Positions 1 through 8,993 of a DNA stretch of 61,285 nucleotides are shown piece after piece; within the stretch, counting starts at the first letter, position 1; every line of letters begins with the position of its first letter. The stretch comes from Bacteroidales bacterium (GTDB lineage: Bacteria; Bacteroidota; Bacteroidia; Bacteroidales; UBA932). The notes under the pieces were generated by a model. That model was not told the DNA's origin. It was given only the letters and a program-made list of their open reading frames with translations, and ran no database searches. Both the position numbers and the translations under genes were made by a program. Where the stretch lies: assembly GCA_017465225.1 (NCBI GenBank), contig JAFTWQ010000005.1:1-61285 (forward strand), given 5' to 3'.

Positions 1-1
1 G

Positions 2-1072
2 CTCGGCGGAAGTACCACTTCAAACAATCTGCTGGACATCACATTCCATAAGAAGAGTATCTTCATTTCTTTCCATCACGCGATGTGTGACGGAAGAGGA
101 ATCATGCTCTTTATCAAGACGCTCCTTTATTACTATCTGAACTTCAAGTATCCTCATAATAATGTCAGGATTCCCGATGTAAGACTTGTCGGAGAAGGGA
201 TGCTCCCGGGTGAGACTGCCGACCCGGTAAATGACGGAAACCTTGAGTTCGACAAGTCAAAGGTATATGTGGCCGACAGAACAGCATTTGCAATACCGGA
301 AGTGCAGAACGGTGAGGATGCTGGCGGAATGAGCTGGAGATATGAGATGACATTCGATGTCAATAAGGTGATGGAAGTCTGCAAGGCAAAAAATTGCACT
401 CCGGCGATATTGATGACCATTCTTATGCAGAAAGGTGTCAAGGCGGTAAATCCGGATGCCACAGAGCAGATCCTTTGCAGCATGAGCTGTGACTGGAGAG
501 AAAGTATCGGGCTTCCGAATACATTCAGGAACTGCGTTTCCTCGATTTATCTGCCTTATGGAGCAGCAGAACAGGAAATGGACATGACAGAGTTAGGTAC
601 GCATTTCAGGTCACTGATTGCCAAGCAGAAAGAAACTGATTCTGCACGATGCAGCGCAAGCGTGATGAAGATGATGTCGGATATGCTGGATTCGCTCGGA
701 AGTTACGAGAAGAAGGTTGAAACGGTATCCGGATTCACATCCCGGCCGATAAACTCATTCATCTGCAGTTACACCGGAAGAGCTAATATGGGAGATGCGG
801 AAAAATACATCGAATCCATCCACGTATACAGCAGTGGAACAAAGGGAATCAGCCTGCAGATGATGTCGGTCGGAAGCACATTCACCATTGATTTCCAGCA
901 GAATTTCCCTGATGCCACCTACGCAAAGGCATTTCTTACGGAAGCATCAAAGATGGGACTGACGGCCAATTGTTCTGATGTCATCGCTTATATCACCCCG
1001 AAGGACCACACGGCAAACACCAATTTCATCAAGTCGCTTGCCGGATTCTTCAAAAGAATAATACAGCGGTAA
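2..1072 (+). CDS. Condensation-domain-like acyltransferase (5' partial)
   Basis: The frame is open from base 2, so the true start lies left of the window and 356 codons remain. HHAMCDG (bases 74-94) fits the HHxxxDG catalytic motif of the CoA-dependent acyltransferase superfamily (condensation domains, PapA-type and alcohol-acetyltransferase-like enzymes); its second His would be the general base. In full-length members of roughly 430-450 residues this motif sits about 130 residues in, so around 100 residues are probably missing. No membrane segment is visible. The gene converges on the TetR gene 18 bases away. No carrier-protein or adenylation domain is nearby, so a free-standing acyltransferase is more likely than part of a peptide synthetase. 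Substrate unknown. Confidence 0.7.
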   Translation, partial: LGGSTTSNNLLDITFHKKSIFISFHHAMCDGRGIMLFIKTLLYYYLNFKYPHNNVRIPDVRLVGEGMLPGETADPVNDGNLEFDKSKVYVADRTAFAIPEVQNGEDAGGMSWRYEMTFDVNKVMEVCKAKNCTPAILMTILMQKGVKAVNPDATEQILCSMSCDWRESIGLPNTFRNCVSSIYLPYGAAEQEMDMTELGTHFRSLIAKQKETDSARCSASVMKMMSDMLDSLGSYEKKVETVSGFTSRPINSFICSYTGRANMGDAEKYIESIHVYSSGTKGISLQMMSVGSTFTIDFQQNFPDATYAKAFLTEASKMGLTANCSDVIAYITPKDHTANTNFIKSLAGFFKRIIQR

Positions 1073-1090
1073 ATTCGAATTTATCAGGCG

Positions 1091-1678
1091 CTAGGGCTTT
1101 AGGAGGAACATCATATGGCGTACCACGTGGGTGCGCCATCTTTCATTCAGGAGTTCATCAATCTGTGCCTGACCGAAGATATGGGACGCGATAGGCATTG
1201 TAAGGAAGGGCATTGCAATAAGGCCATAGAATGTGTAGAAGATTTCGATGACCGGTACATTTCTGATCTTGCCAGACGCGATTTCCGATTCAATTGCATT
1301 GAACACATTATTTCCTGCCTGACTGATGTTTATTCCGAGTGCCATCTGCACGAAACCGTCGAGATCCCTCATGGCTTCCTTCATAAGGAACATAGGCAGC
1401 TGCGGATTTTCTTTCAGGATGGCAAGATAAGCATCGGCAATCGCTCCGATCTTTTCTTCAAGAGGAAGATCTGAAGTAATTGTGTCAGAGACCTTTGGAA
1501 GAAAACTCATCAGGATGTCACCGAAGACAGCCTGGAAGAGGCGTTCCTTTGTACGGAAATAATAGTGCATTGCAGGACGGGTCAGTCCTACCTCTGCAGC
1601 AATATCTGACATGTTGGTATCCTTGAATCCTTTTTTAAGGAAAGTGGCCTTCGCAGCCTCTATGATCTTCTGTTCCAT
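1091..1678 (-). CDS. TetR/AcrR family transcriptional regulator
   Basis: 195 residues, the usual size of the family. The N-terminal helix-turn-helix is clear: residues ~5-50 contain the pattern T-F-x-x-K-G-F, then M-S-D-I-A, G-L-T-R-P-A and HYYFRTKERLF, the typical TetR recognition helix and following helix. The C-terminal ligand domain is alpha-helical and not assignable. Its ATG overlaps the TAA of the upstream activase gene by one base (TAATG, bases 1676-1680), so the two are co-transcribed and probably translationally coupled. The perfect palindrome in front of the activase gene (5910-5923) is the obvious candidate operator, giving autoregulation. The inducer may be an acyl-CoA or related compound, inferred only from the partner gene. 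Confidence 0.93.
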   Translation of the reverse strand: MEQKIIEAAKATFLKKGFKDTNMSDIAAEVGLTRPAMHYYFRTKERLFQAVFGDILMSFLPKVSDTITSDLPLEEKIGAIADAYLAILKENPQLPMFLMKEAMRDLDGFVQMALGINISQAGNNVFNAIESEIASGKIRNVPVIEIFYTFYGLIAMPFLTMPIASHIFGQAQIDELLNERWRTHVVRHMMFLLKP

Positions 1679-4600
1679 TATCCCAAATTGTCAATAAACA
1701 ACAGCATTCTGTTGGTGACATTCACATCACTCACTCCGCTATCAAAATCCAAAGATAGCAAATTCAACCGAGGGAACAATTCCTTCAACCTTTTTTCAAC
1801 GCCACGGACAATGATATGGTTCGCAATGCACCCGAAAGGCTGCAGAGAAATCACATTCTTCACTCCAGATCTGTAATAAGTCGCGACTTCTGCAGGAAGA
1901 AGCCATCCCTCTCCGAACTGCACATTGAGATTGATGATTCTTTCAGCCTCCTTCGCTTCGTGGAAGATATCATTGAAGTCGGACCAGTATCTGAAGCATG
2001 ATCCTGCCTTATTGAAATATGCAACATGCTTCTTGTAAAGCCTGTAGAGATAATTGTATATCCAGTCAGGAATCCGGCTGTCTTCAGAAAGAGAAGCCTT
2101 CTTTACCTTGCGGTTCACAAAGAACTGGGTAAAGAAATCCGTGAGCATCGGAGGCACGATCTCCACTCCCCTGCCGATCAGCCAATCCACAACGTGCTTA
2201 TGAGCAAATGGGTTGAATTTGAGGTATATTTCTCCTACAACTCCGACCTTGTCGGTATCCTTGTCCACCGTGGCATCATTAAATTCCGCCGCCGCTTTTC
2301 CTGCAAGCTCTACCAGGCCTTTCCATTGGCCTTTCTCAAGCAACGAAGCGCCATCTGCAAGATACCTGGCCATGAGCCTCGATGCAGTTCCTGCCACCTT
2401 TTCCCTTGCTGCACAGGCATAATACATCTTCGCTATCGAATCCGAGAAAAGAAGCGAATACAGGGCATATGGAATCACCTTCAGCCAGTTTACCTTGAAT
2501 CCCGGCTGTTCGTTCTCAAGCCCGCTTCCGAACGCGACTGATATGACAGGCGTATCTGTATATCCCGCATCGATGAGAGCCTTCTTGATCATAGGCAGAT
2601 AGTTGCTGGCCCTGCATTGTCCTCCGGTCTGGGTCATCGCGACCGCACATTCAGACGGATTATATCCATCCTCCTTGAAAGCCTTCACAAAATCCCCGAC
2701 CACCAGCGTCGCAGGATAGCATACCTCGTTATTCGCATATTTCAGTCCATATTCAGCAGACTTCTCATCGCTGACCGGAAGACTCTCCACATCATAGCCG
2801 AGAGGCTTCATAAGGGCCGGAAGAAGCGGGGAAATGAAAGGAGTGAAATACGGAATAAGTATCTTTCTTTTTCTATGGCGTTCCACATATACAGGAGGTG
2901 TCAGACGTTTCTCCGGACGGGATGCTGCGGCATGGGAAAGAAGCATGGTATCGACAAGAGACCTTACCCTTAATTTCATCGATCCGACGTTATTGATATC
3001 ATCCAGTTTCAGGAGAGTCAGAGACTTGCCCCTCTCCATCAGGATATCCCTCACCGAATCAGTAAGGAAAGCATCAGGGCCACATCCGAACGACGTCATC
3101 TGCACGAACTGGACGTCATTTCCCTGAGCGGCACACCATTTTGCTGCCTGCAGGATCCTGTTGGTATAGGTCCATTGAGAGACGAAGTTCACCTTTGAAA
3201 GAATCTTTCCTTCGCGCTGACGGACAATATCTTCCGATATGACGTTCACCCCGAGGGATGCAATCATGTCAGCAACATTATGCTGTATGAGCGGATCGCT
3301 ATGGTATGGTCTGCCGACCAGCATTATCGTCATCTTCCTCTCTTTGCGCGATAAAGCAAGTATTTCATCCGCCTTGTCCGCCACCTGCGACTCATATTCC
3401 TGAATCTCCATCATTGCCAGATCGAAGGCCTTGCCCCCAGCCTGCTCATCCACTCCCAATGATTCCAGATATATGCAGCACTGCTTCCTGAACAGCCTCC
3501 TGTCCTTCATGGAGAATGTGAATGAATCAAGCGGAATCCCCGTCTTCTGCACATTCCTGACAACTTCGGTATATCCCGTCACAATCGGACAGTTGTAGCT
3601 GTTCTCTCCCCCGTTCTGACGGCTGTGGATAACAAACGGGAAAAATATCCTGTCAACCTTCTTCTCAACAAGATTGCTGATATGGCTATGCACGACCTTT
3701 GCCGGGAAACAAAGATTGTCGGACATCACCATTCCTGCATTCCTTTCATAATTACCGTAATCGGAATCATCGGAAAGAACCACCTCGAAACCACATTCCA
3801 CAAACAGCCTCTGCCAGAAAGGAAAGTCCTCATATATGTTAAGGCATCGTGGAATACCGATTTTCAGAGCGTTCTGTCCGTTCAATGCAAGCGTCCGGAA
3901 TATCCTCTGATATTTGTATTCATATATGTTTCTGCCCTTATCTGTCTTCTCACCGGAATTGCAAAAGATCCTTTCACATCTGTTTCCCGAATAATAGTTC
4001 CTCTCTCCCTTGAATCTGTATGCTGTAACGAGACAGCTGTTCTCGCAGCCTTTACAGTTGATGGTCTTTGAGGTAAAGGTGGCATTGGCGACAAGATGTT
4101 TCGGAAGCCTGCATCTTTCAATATCGATGTCTGCAGGACAATGCTCCAACGCATAGAGAGCGCAGCCGTAAGCACCCATAAGTTCAGGCATATCGCTGCG
4201 GCTGACCTGCGCACCTGTCATCATCTCCAGAGCCTTGACCACAGCATCATTTCTCATGGTTCCTCCCTGAACGACGATATGTTTGCCGAGAGAAGATATA
4301 TCATTAACCTTCAGGACCTTATAGAGGCAGTTCTTTATCACCGAATAAGCCAGACCGGCCGCTATGTCTTCTGCTGAATATCCTTCGCGGAGCACCTGCT
4401 TGACCTTGGAATTCATGAACACGGTACATCTTGTTCCGAGATCGCATGGATATTTGGCACGGCAGGCGGCTTCTGCAAATTCAGATACGGTAAGACCGGT
4501 AGAGCGGGCAAATGTCTCAAGAAAAGATCCGCATCCCGAAGAGCAGGCCTCGTTGATCTCTATACGGTTGATAACCCCTTCGCTGACATACATCGCCTTC

Positions 4601-5892
4601 ATATCCTGACCGCCGATATCAAGAATGAAGCTTACCAGAGGGTCGATCTTCTTGGCTGCGATGAAATGAGCCACGGTCTCGATGATTCCGAAATCCAGTC
4701 CGAATGCGGCCTTGATAAGATCCTCACCGTAGCCGGTCGAACACGCGGACACGATATTGAGCATGGTTCCGTTCTCAATGCAGTTGTCAGCAAGATTCTT
4801 GAGAGCATTCCTGACAGCAGCGACCGGCTGACCTCCGTTTGGAGAATAATGCTCGAACAGGACCTTGCCTTCCCTATCTATGACGACTACCTTCGTGGTT
4901 GTCGAGCCGGAATCTATCCCGAGAAAAGCTTCCTTATAGCCTTCGGTCAACACTCCCCTTGCCGTCCTGTTTTTCAATACTCTCTTTGACCACTCCAGAT
5001 GGTCCTCGTCCGATTCAAACAGCGGAGCAAGCGTATTCTTCCTGGATTCTGCAACATTTAATTTAGTCTTGATTCCTTCAACGATGGAGCTCAAGGATTT
5101 GTAGACTGGAGAATGTCCGACAGCAGTACCCAGAGCCGGCAACAGACTGCCGTCCTCGGGAAGGATGAAGTCATCTTCCGACAGGTTCAGGTATTCTCTA
5201 TATGATCTGCGAAGCGAAGGGATATAGGTCAGAGGTCCGCCACACAAAAGCACGGGAGGCTTAATCTCACATCCGTGAGCCAATGTAACTACGGTCTGTA
5301 CTACAACCGCACGGAATATTGAAGCTGCAATATCCTCTTTTTCTACGCCTTTTGCAATAAGATTCTGGATGTCAGTCTTGCAGAATACTCCGCAACGGGA
5401 TGCAATCGGATAGGTCTTCGTTGACTTCTCGGCCAGAGCACTTAACTTGTCTATATCTTCACCAAGTATTATTGCCATCTGGTCGATGAATGCACCGGTT
5501 CCTCCTGAACAGTTTCCATTCATACGAAGATCCTCGGCCGCTCCGTCTTCATTGAAGAAAACAACCTTCGCATCTTCACCGCCGATGTCAATCATCGTGT
5601 TTACACAAAGTCCTTTATGAGCGATTGCCTTTGTAGCGGCAACAACTTCCTGGACGAACGGAATTGCGCATTTTTCGGCAACACCCATACCGACAGAGCC
5701 GGTAACTGCAAGCGATGCTTCAACATCATTTCCGAATACATCGGCAATCTCATCAAGAACATTGAAGAGCACCTCATTCAGCTTGGCATTATGCCTTATA
5801 TATTTATGGAACAGCGTGTTACCATCACTATCCAGAACCACCGCTTTAATAGTGGTCGAGCCTAAATCCAGACCGATTCTATACATTTTCAC
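1678..5892 (-). CDS. Acyl-CoA dehydratase activase fusion (two BcrAD/BadFG ATPase domains, DUF2229, HGD-D-like)
   Basis: 1404 residues. Residues ~4-260 and ~325-580 are two ASKHA ATPase domains of the BadF/BadG/BcrA/BcrD family, each opening with a phosphate-binding loop (GLDLGSTTIKAV and GIDSGSTTTKVV) and each carrying candidate cluster cysteines (GNCSGGTGAF with SRCGVF; EACSSGCGSF with TRCTVF). A DUF2229 domain starts near residue 680 (KIGIPRCLNIYEDFPF), and the remainder resembles the 2-hydroxyacyl-CoA dehydratase D-component family. Known activases use ATP to drive one electron into a radical dehydratase; large fusions like this occur in Bacteroidota and Firmicutes but their substrate is not established. 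No separate dehydratase subunits lie next to it. It is first in a two-gene operon with TetR. Confidence 0.9.
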   Translation of the reverse strand: MKMYRIGLDLGSTTIKAVVLDSDGNTLFHKYIRHNAKLNEVLFNVLDEIADVFGNDVEASLAVTGSVGMGVAEKCAIPFVQEVVAATKAIAHKGLCVNTMIDIGGEDAKVVFFNEDGAAEDLRMNGNCSGGTGAFIDQMAIILGEDIDKLSALAEKSTKTYPIASRCGVFCKTDIQNLIAKGVEKEDIAASIFRAVVVQTVVTLAHGCEIKPPVLLCGGPLTYIPSLRRSYREYLNLSEDDFILPEDGSLLPALGTAVGHSPVYKSLSSIVEGIKTKLNVAESRKNTLAPLFESDEDHLEWSKRVLKNRTARGVLTEGYKEAFLGIDSGSTTTKVVVIDREGKVLFEHYSPNGGQPVAAVRNALKNLADNCIENGTMLNIVSACSTGYGEDLIKAAFGLDFGIIETVAHFIAAKKIDPLVSFILDIGGQDMKAMYVSEGVINRIEINEACSSGCGSFLETFARSTGLTVSEFAEAACRAKYPCDLGTRCTVFMNSKVKQVLREGYSAEDIAAGLAYSVIKNCLYKVLKVNDISSLGKHIVVQGGTMRNDAVVKALEMMTGAQVSRSDMPELMGAYGCALYALEHCPADIDIERCRLPKHLVANATFTSKTINCKGCENSCLVTAYRFKGERNYYSGNRCERIFCNSGEKTDKGRNIYEYKYQRIFRTLALNGQNALKIGIPRCLNIYEDFPFWQRLFVECGFEVVLSDDSDYGNYERNAGMVMSDNLCFPAKVVHSHISNLVEKKVDRIFFPFVIHSRQNGGENSYNCPIVTGYTEVVRNVQKTGIPLDSFTFSMKDRRLFRKQCCIYLESLGVDEQAGGKAFDLAMMEIQEYESQVADKADEILALSRKERKMTIMLVGRPYHSDPLIQHNVADMIASLGVNVISEDIVRQREGKILSKVNFVSQWTYTNRILQAAKWCAAQGNDVQFVQMTSFGCGPDAFLTDSVRDILMERGKSLTLLKLDDINNVGSMKLRVRSLVDTMLLSHAAASRPEKRLTPPVYVERHRKRKILIPYFTPFISPLLPALMKPLGYDVESLPVSDEKSAEYGLKYANNEVCYPATLVVGDFVKAFKEDGYNPSECAVAMTQTGGQCRASNYLPMIKKALIDAGYTDTPVISVAFGSGLENEQPGFKVNWLKVIPYALYSLLFSDSIAKMYYACAAREKVAGTASRLMARYLADGASLLEKGQWKGLVELAGKAAAEFNDATVDKDTDKVGVVGEIYLKFNPFAHKHVVDWLIGRGVEIVPPMLTDFFTQFFVNRKVKKASLSEDSRIPDWIYNYLYRLYKKHVAYFNKAGSCFRYWSDFNDIFHEAKEAERIINLNVQFGEGWLLPAEVATYYRSGVKNVISLQPFGCIANHIIVRGVEKRLKELFPRLNLLSLDFDSGVSDVNVTNRMLLFIDNLG

Positions 5893-5909
5893 TTGCTTTT
5901 TTCAAATAC

Positions 5910-5923
5910 TGACACATGTGTCA
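5910..5923. promoter_or_regulatory. Palindromic operator, probable TetR site
   Basis: TGACACATGTGTCA is a perfect 14-base palindrome, 17 bases upstream of the activase ATG and within a few bases of the start of transcription predicted from the -7 box at 5928-5935. A perfect palindrome at +1 of an operon encoding its own TetR repressor is the expected geometry for autorepression. The assignment to this TetR is inference from position. Confidence 0.72.
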
Positions 5924-5927
5924 AACG

Positions 5928-5959
5928 CAAATGTAAATCAATTTACCGAATAAAGCAAA
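5928..5959 (-). promoter_or_regulatory. Bacteroidota-type promoter of the activase-tetR operon
   Basis: On the minus strand TTTG (5956-5959), a 20-base spacer, then TACATTTG (5928-5935). This matches the Bacteroidota housekeeping consensus TTTG-N19-21-TAnnTTTG. The operator palindrome starts 4 bases downstream of the -7 box. Confidence 0.78.
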
Positions 5960-5964
5960 TCAGA

Positions 5965-6099
5965 TCAGGCGATGCCGTAGAAGAACTGGATAAATGCGGA
6001 CATGCTTGAGAAATTGAGTCTATCAGAGACTTGCTGAACCGTCAGGTCAGTTGTCTTGAGGAGCATCTTCGCCTCAATCAGGACAGTGGTGGACAGTAA
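5965..6099 (-). pseudogene. Remnant of an AraC-family regulator C-terminus
   Basis: The minus strand encodes about 44 residues before a stop, including IEAKMLLKTTDLTVQQVSD followed by RLNFSSMSAFIQFF. This is the second helix-turn-helix of AraC regulators (A-x-x-L-L-x-x-T-D-L-T-V-x-x-[IV]-x-D-R-L-x-F-x-x-x-S-x-F-x-x-x-F). The frame is closed at both ends, and the usual final G-x-S-P-x-x-Y-R block is missing. There is no room for the ligand domain, so only a fragment remains. It lies between the activase promoter and the SMR gene and may mark a deletion. Confidence 0.72.
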
Positions 6100-6131
6100 T
6101 CAGCCTCTCATTAGGTTCTGCACAATTTTGC

Positions 6132-6139
6132 TATATTTG
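6132..6139 (+). promoter_or_regulatory. Candidate -7 box for the SMR gene
   Basis: TATATTTG matches TAnnTTTG, 63 bases upstream of the SMR start. No convincing -33 TTTG lies 19-21 bases further up, so this is weak. Confidence 0.4.
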
Positions 6140-6202
6140 CATTTCCTTGGAAGGAGACGCCGGCATATCGCTGCAGCCCTCAGCAGGAGTATTCAAAACG
6201 TC

Positions 6203-6526
6203 ATGAATTGGATTATCTTGATTGTTGCCGGCATGTGCGAAGTCGGCTTCACCTATTGCCTCGGACGAGCAAAATCTGTAGAAGGCCTGGAATGGTGGCT
6301 ATGGATCGGAGGATTCCTATTGTTTTCTGTCATCAGTATGTCACTGCTGGCAAAAGCGACACAAACCCTGCCTATCGGAATAGCATATCCTGTATGGACG
6401 GGTATAGGAGCCGTGGGAACAGTCCTTGCCGGAATATTCTTTTTCCATGAGCCAGTCACTTTCTGGCGCATGTTCTTCACCTTCACATTGATTGCTTCAA
6501 TCGTCGGATTGAAGGTACTGTCCTGA
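6203..6526 (+). CDS. Small multidrug resistance (SMR) exporter, SugE/Gdx-like
   Basis: The frame is open further upstream, but the ATG at 6203 gives 107 residues, the standard SMR length, starting M-N-W-I-I-L-I-V-A-G. Four membrane helices fill the protein. Glu13 (GMCEVGF) is the membrane-embedded proton- and substrate-binding acid, at the Gdx/SugE position (Glu14 in EmrE). The segment IGIAYPVWTGIGAVGT matches the second-half signature; a Pro before V-W-T-G-I-G and the overall pattern are closer to the guanidinium-exporting Gdx branch than to drug-exporting EmrE. SMR proteins work as antiparallel dimers, so one gene can suffice. I recognised no guanidine riboswitch upstream. The gene converges on the esterase gene. 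Confidence 0.88.
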   Translation: MNWIILIVAGMCEVGFTYCLGRAKSVEGLEWWLWIGGFLLFSVISMSLLAKATQTLPIGIAYPVWTGIGAVGTVLAGIFFFHEPVTFWRMFFTFTLIASIVGLKVLS

Positions 6527-6572
6527 CAATACACCTCCTGCATTGAGCATCTAACCGTCGTAAAATTATGGC

Positions 6573-6684
6573 CGTCGGTACACGAATGAACCTTTTTATG
6601 TACCGACGATATCCATTTAAATGAAATAAAAGCAAAATTATTACCGTCGGTACAAGAAAACACCAGATCTTGCACCGACGGTAA
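6573..6684. repeat. Paired-hairpin repeat, 72-base period (stem family CCGTCGGTAC)
   Basis: Hairpin 1: arms 6573-6582 and 6599-6608, 10 base pairs, 16-base loop. Hairpin 2: arms 6641-6657 and 6668-6684, 17 pairs with one mismatch. The shared core CGTCGGTAC starts at 6573 and 6645, exactly 72 bases apart, separated by A+T-rich sequence. It lies between convergent genes (SMR and esterase). Members with the same geometry but other stems are at 17086, 46908 and 54075. Confidence 0.85.
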
Positions 6685-6707
6685 TTTTAACAATTCAGTT
6701 GAAGCTC

Positions 6708-8282
6708 TTACAGTATTGTCTTCAGCCATGAATAAGCTTCCGGGACATCGTAGTCGCCGCTGTGAGGCATCAGCCATGCGAAACCGACATTCCGGCTGGC
6801 GACCTTCGGATTGCTCCTAATGGCAGCGAACAGCAGGGCTTCGACAGCAAATGAGGTATCCCTGTCATCCATTCCATGGCGGACATACCAGTACGGAGCG
6901 ATGTCGGAAGTGCCTTCGAGAAGATAGTCTATCGCGGAGGTCATCTTGATCTGCATGGCCAGCTCCCTGCCCTCTTCTGTCAGCATATACTCTTCCCATG
7001 ACAAGCCGGTTTCATCCTTTCCGACGCCATTATCCTCCTTGTCATTGTTCCATGAATATTCATTGAACGGGCAATAAGGAACTTCCGCAGATCCGAATAG
7101 TGAATCTTCATTCATGTGAGTCACGAAAAGTCCTTTGTTGGAGAAGGCCGGTGCAGGTTTGAGGGTCGTATATTTCGCGACATAGTAAAGATGCTTGTCA
7201 AGATCATATTCATAGCTTCCGTCATCATTGAACACAAGCCAGCCGTTATTGACACGATTTCCCCTTCGGGTCTTCTTTTCAATATCCTTCTGCATCTGCT
7301 CAGCACCGATTTCTTCTATGGTCCTGGCGATCTCCTCATGCATCAGCCCCGAAATGTATTCCTTGAGGTTTGCCGACGTAATAAGATTTCCTTCCTCGTC
7401 CTTCAGGCCAAGACCACCGACATAACCGGTATACTGTTCAGCCAGTGCCGAAGATGCAGACATAACAGTAGATTCGTCAACGAAAGGATAATTCATCTCG
7501 CCGGTTATGTACATGATGCGCCTTGTATCACCATAAAGCCACTCATAAGCTGCACAGGCATGTCCAAGGTCGGTGATCGGGCAATATCCGATCACTCCGA
7601 GCACATTATCCCCGCAAGCCGGGTCAGACGAATAAGTTCCATCCTTTTCGAGACTGACTCCCGCAGCGCCGATCTCATGGAGAGACGGGAAGAAGTCCGG
7701 GCTGTTTCCGCTGGCAGCAATGAGGGTGGACAAAGCACCGCCACCGGAGGTTCCAGTGATGAAAATCTTCTCGACATCACCGGCAGGTAGAGCCTTGCGG
7801 TTGTGGCGGAGATAGCGGATCGCCGCTTTTGTGTCTGTCATTGTTGCAGGAGAATGTCCGAGATAGGAGCCGTCCACAGGTTCGTTCGCACGGCTGCGGC
7901 AACCATATGAAACCACGACATAACCCTCCTTCAAGGCCACTCCTACCCTATCATATGTTCCGTTATAATCCGATCCTTCCGCAATAGTATGGTCAGGATA
8001 TGAATTTGCAATCCATCCGCCATTGTTTACATAAAACATTATCGGTGAGGACTTTGTAGAGTTCTCCGGAACATATACATTAATCAGCTGATCCTGCGGA
8101 CGGTTCGGATATTTCACATAATTATCCACATACCAGTCGACCTTGACCGGCTGTCCGTCAACAGAGACATTCAGAACCGTTTTCTTTGCAGACCTGAAAT
8201 TGATGCTTTCGGATGTATTTCGTGCATTGAGTGAAAAGCCTAAGAGTCCTGCCAGAACCGTCAGAAATATTATTCGTTTCAT
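6708..8282 (-). CDS. Secreted alpha/beta hydrolase, subtype-B-tannase-like esterase
   Basis: 524 residues from the ATG at 8282, chosen over an upstream ATG because it starts a signal peptide (MKRIIFLTVLAGLLGFSLNA). The nucleophile elbow is G-T-S-G-G (Ser near residue 177), an oxyanion-hole segment YVNNGGW lies near residue 85, and the C-terminus has DDRDTSFAV and MPHSGDYD, which would supply the catalytic Asp and His. The Asp and His contexts remind me of the subtype B tannase/feruloyl esterase group, so an extracytoplasmic esterase acting on aromatic or carbohydrate esters is plausible; the substrate is inference. It is the last gene of the minus-strand GPx-OhrR operon, 5 bases after the DUF5714 gene. 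Confidence 0.78.
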   Translation of the reverse strand: MKRIIFLTVLAGLLGFSLNARNTSESINFRSAKKTVLNVSVDGQPVKVDWYVDNYVKYPNRPQDQLINVYVPENSTKSSPIMFYVNNGGWIANSYPDHTIAEGSDYNGTYDRVGVALKEGYVVVSYGCRSRANEPVDGSYLGHSPATMTDTKAAIRYLRHNRKALPAGDVEKIFITGTSGGGALSTLIAASGNSPDFFPSLHEIGAAGVSLEKDGTYSSDPACGDNVLGVIGYCPITDLGHACAAYEWLYGDTRRIMYITGEMNYPFVDESTVMSASSALAEQYTGYVGGLGLKDEEGNLITSANLKEYISGLMHEEIARTIEEIGAEQMQKDIEKKTRRGNRVNNGWLVFNDDGSYEYDLDKHLYYVAKYTTLKPAPAFSNKGLFVTHMNEDSLFGSAEVPYCPFNEYSWNNDKEDNGVGKDETGLSWEEYMLTEEGRELAMQIKMTSAIDYLLEGTSDIAPYWYVRHGMDDRDTSFAVEALLFAAIRSNPKVASRNVGFAWLMPHSGDYDVPEAYSWLKTIL

Positions 8283-8287
8283 ATATG

Positions 8288-8980
8288 TTACCTGTTTATT
8301 GGAAAGAACGGGCATCTCTTACCGATACACTGCCTGTTTGAAGAAGTGTGGGTGCAGATGATTTCTGACTTATCCATCCTGATGCCGTTGATCTCTTCTG
8401 CATATTCAATGGCGGTAAGAATGGACATGTAAGAATTGCGTTTACAGCATCGGGGGCCTCCTATTTCGCCAAGCCGTGCCAATGAACGTGAGGTCATGAG
8501 ATTGGAATGGCCCCAGGCATCCTCTGCAAGAGGGGTTGAAGACGTGATGATCGACATGAACATGCCTGTGCTGACGGCTGCGCCGCAGGCTCCCCAAAAC
8601 CCGCATGCACCTCCAGGCACCTTGCCTCCTCTGCTGACCATCTCATTGAGAGCTGCAGGGAGGTCGATTTCGCCTCCGGCATTGCTGTAGGCAGTCAAAA
8701 GCGCACATCCTACCATGATATGATGCTCCGGTCCGTGCATATGGCAGAACGGCATATCCATCATCTTCCTCACGATCTCTATAGGATTGCACGACTCTTC
8801 CTTCAGGCATAGTCCGATGACAACGTCTATTCCCTTCGTATGGCACTCATTGCATACATAATGGCCGTTGACGCATCTTGTCTTGCTCATTTCCTGCTTA
8901 TGGCATATGCTGCATTCCATCAGCACATCCTCATTGAGATACTCGAGCGGCGCTTTGCAGATAAGGCATTCTTCTTTCAT
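8288..8980 (-). CDS. DUF5714-like Cys/His-rich protein
   Basis: 230 residues. The N-terminus carries three CxxC-type pairs (CLIC, CSIC, CNEC) plus an isolated Cys-x-x-x-His, a likely zinc-binding module. The central part has MHGPEHHIMV and GGACGFWGACGAAVSTG, conserved blocks I associate with DUF5714, and the C-terminus adds more cysteines (CCKRNS, CTHTSSNRQCIGKRC). Function is not established; in other genomes I recall similar proteins near methyltransferases or radical enzymes, but none is here. It sits inside the GPx-OhrR operon, 13 bases after the upstream membrane protein gene. Confidence 0.72.
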   Translation of the reverse strand: MKEECLICKAPLEYLNEDVLMECSICHKQEMSKTRCVNGHYVCNECHTKGIDVVIGLCLKEESCNPIEIVRKMMDMPFCHMHGPEHHIMVGCALLTAYSNAGGEIDLPAALNEMVSRGGKVPGGACGFWGACGAAVSTGMFMSIITSSTPLAEDAWGHSNLMTSRSLARLGEIGGPRCCKRNSYMSILTAIEYAEEINGIRMDKSEIICTHTSSNRQCIGKRCPFFPINR

Positions 8981-8993
8981 AGAAACAACTTTT

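Noticed and set aside
2-1072. Nonribosomal peptide synthetase module
   Set aside because: Only the HHxxxDG acyltransferase fold is seen; the gene ends without carrier or adenylation domains.
6105-6140. Shared upstream phrase AGGTTCTGCA...TTTTGC at 6113 and 48473
   Set aside because: 17 of 19 bases match, but it covers promoter positions in only two places and may be chance.
6000-6202. Guanidine riboswitch upstream of the SMR gene
   Set aside because: I could not find a recognisable guanidine aptamer; the sequence is partly an AraC gene remnant.
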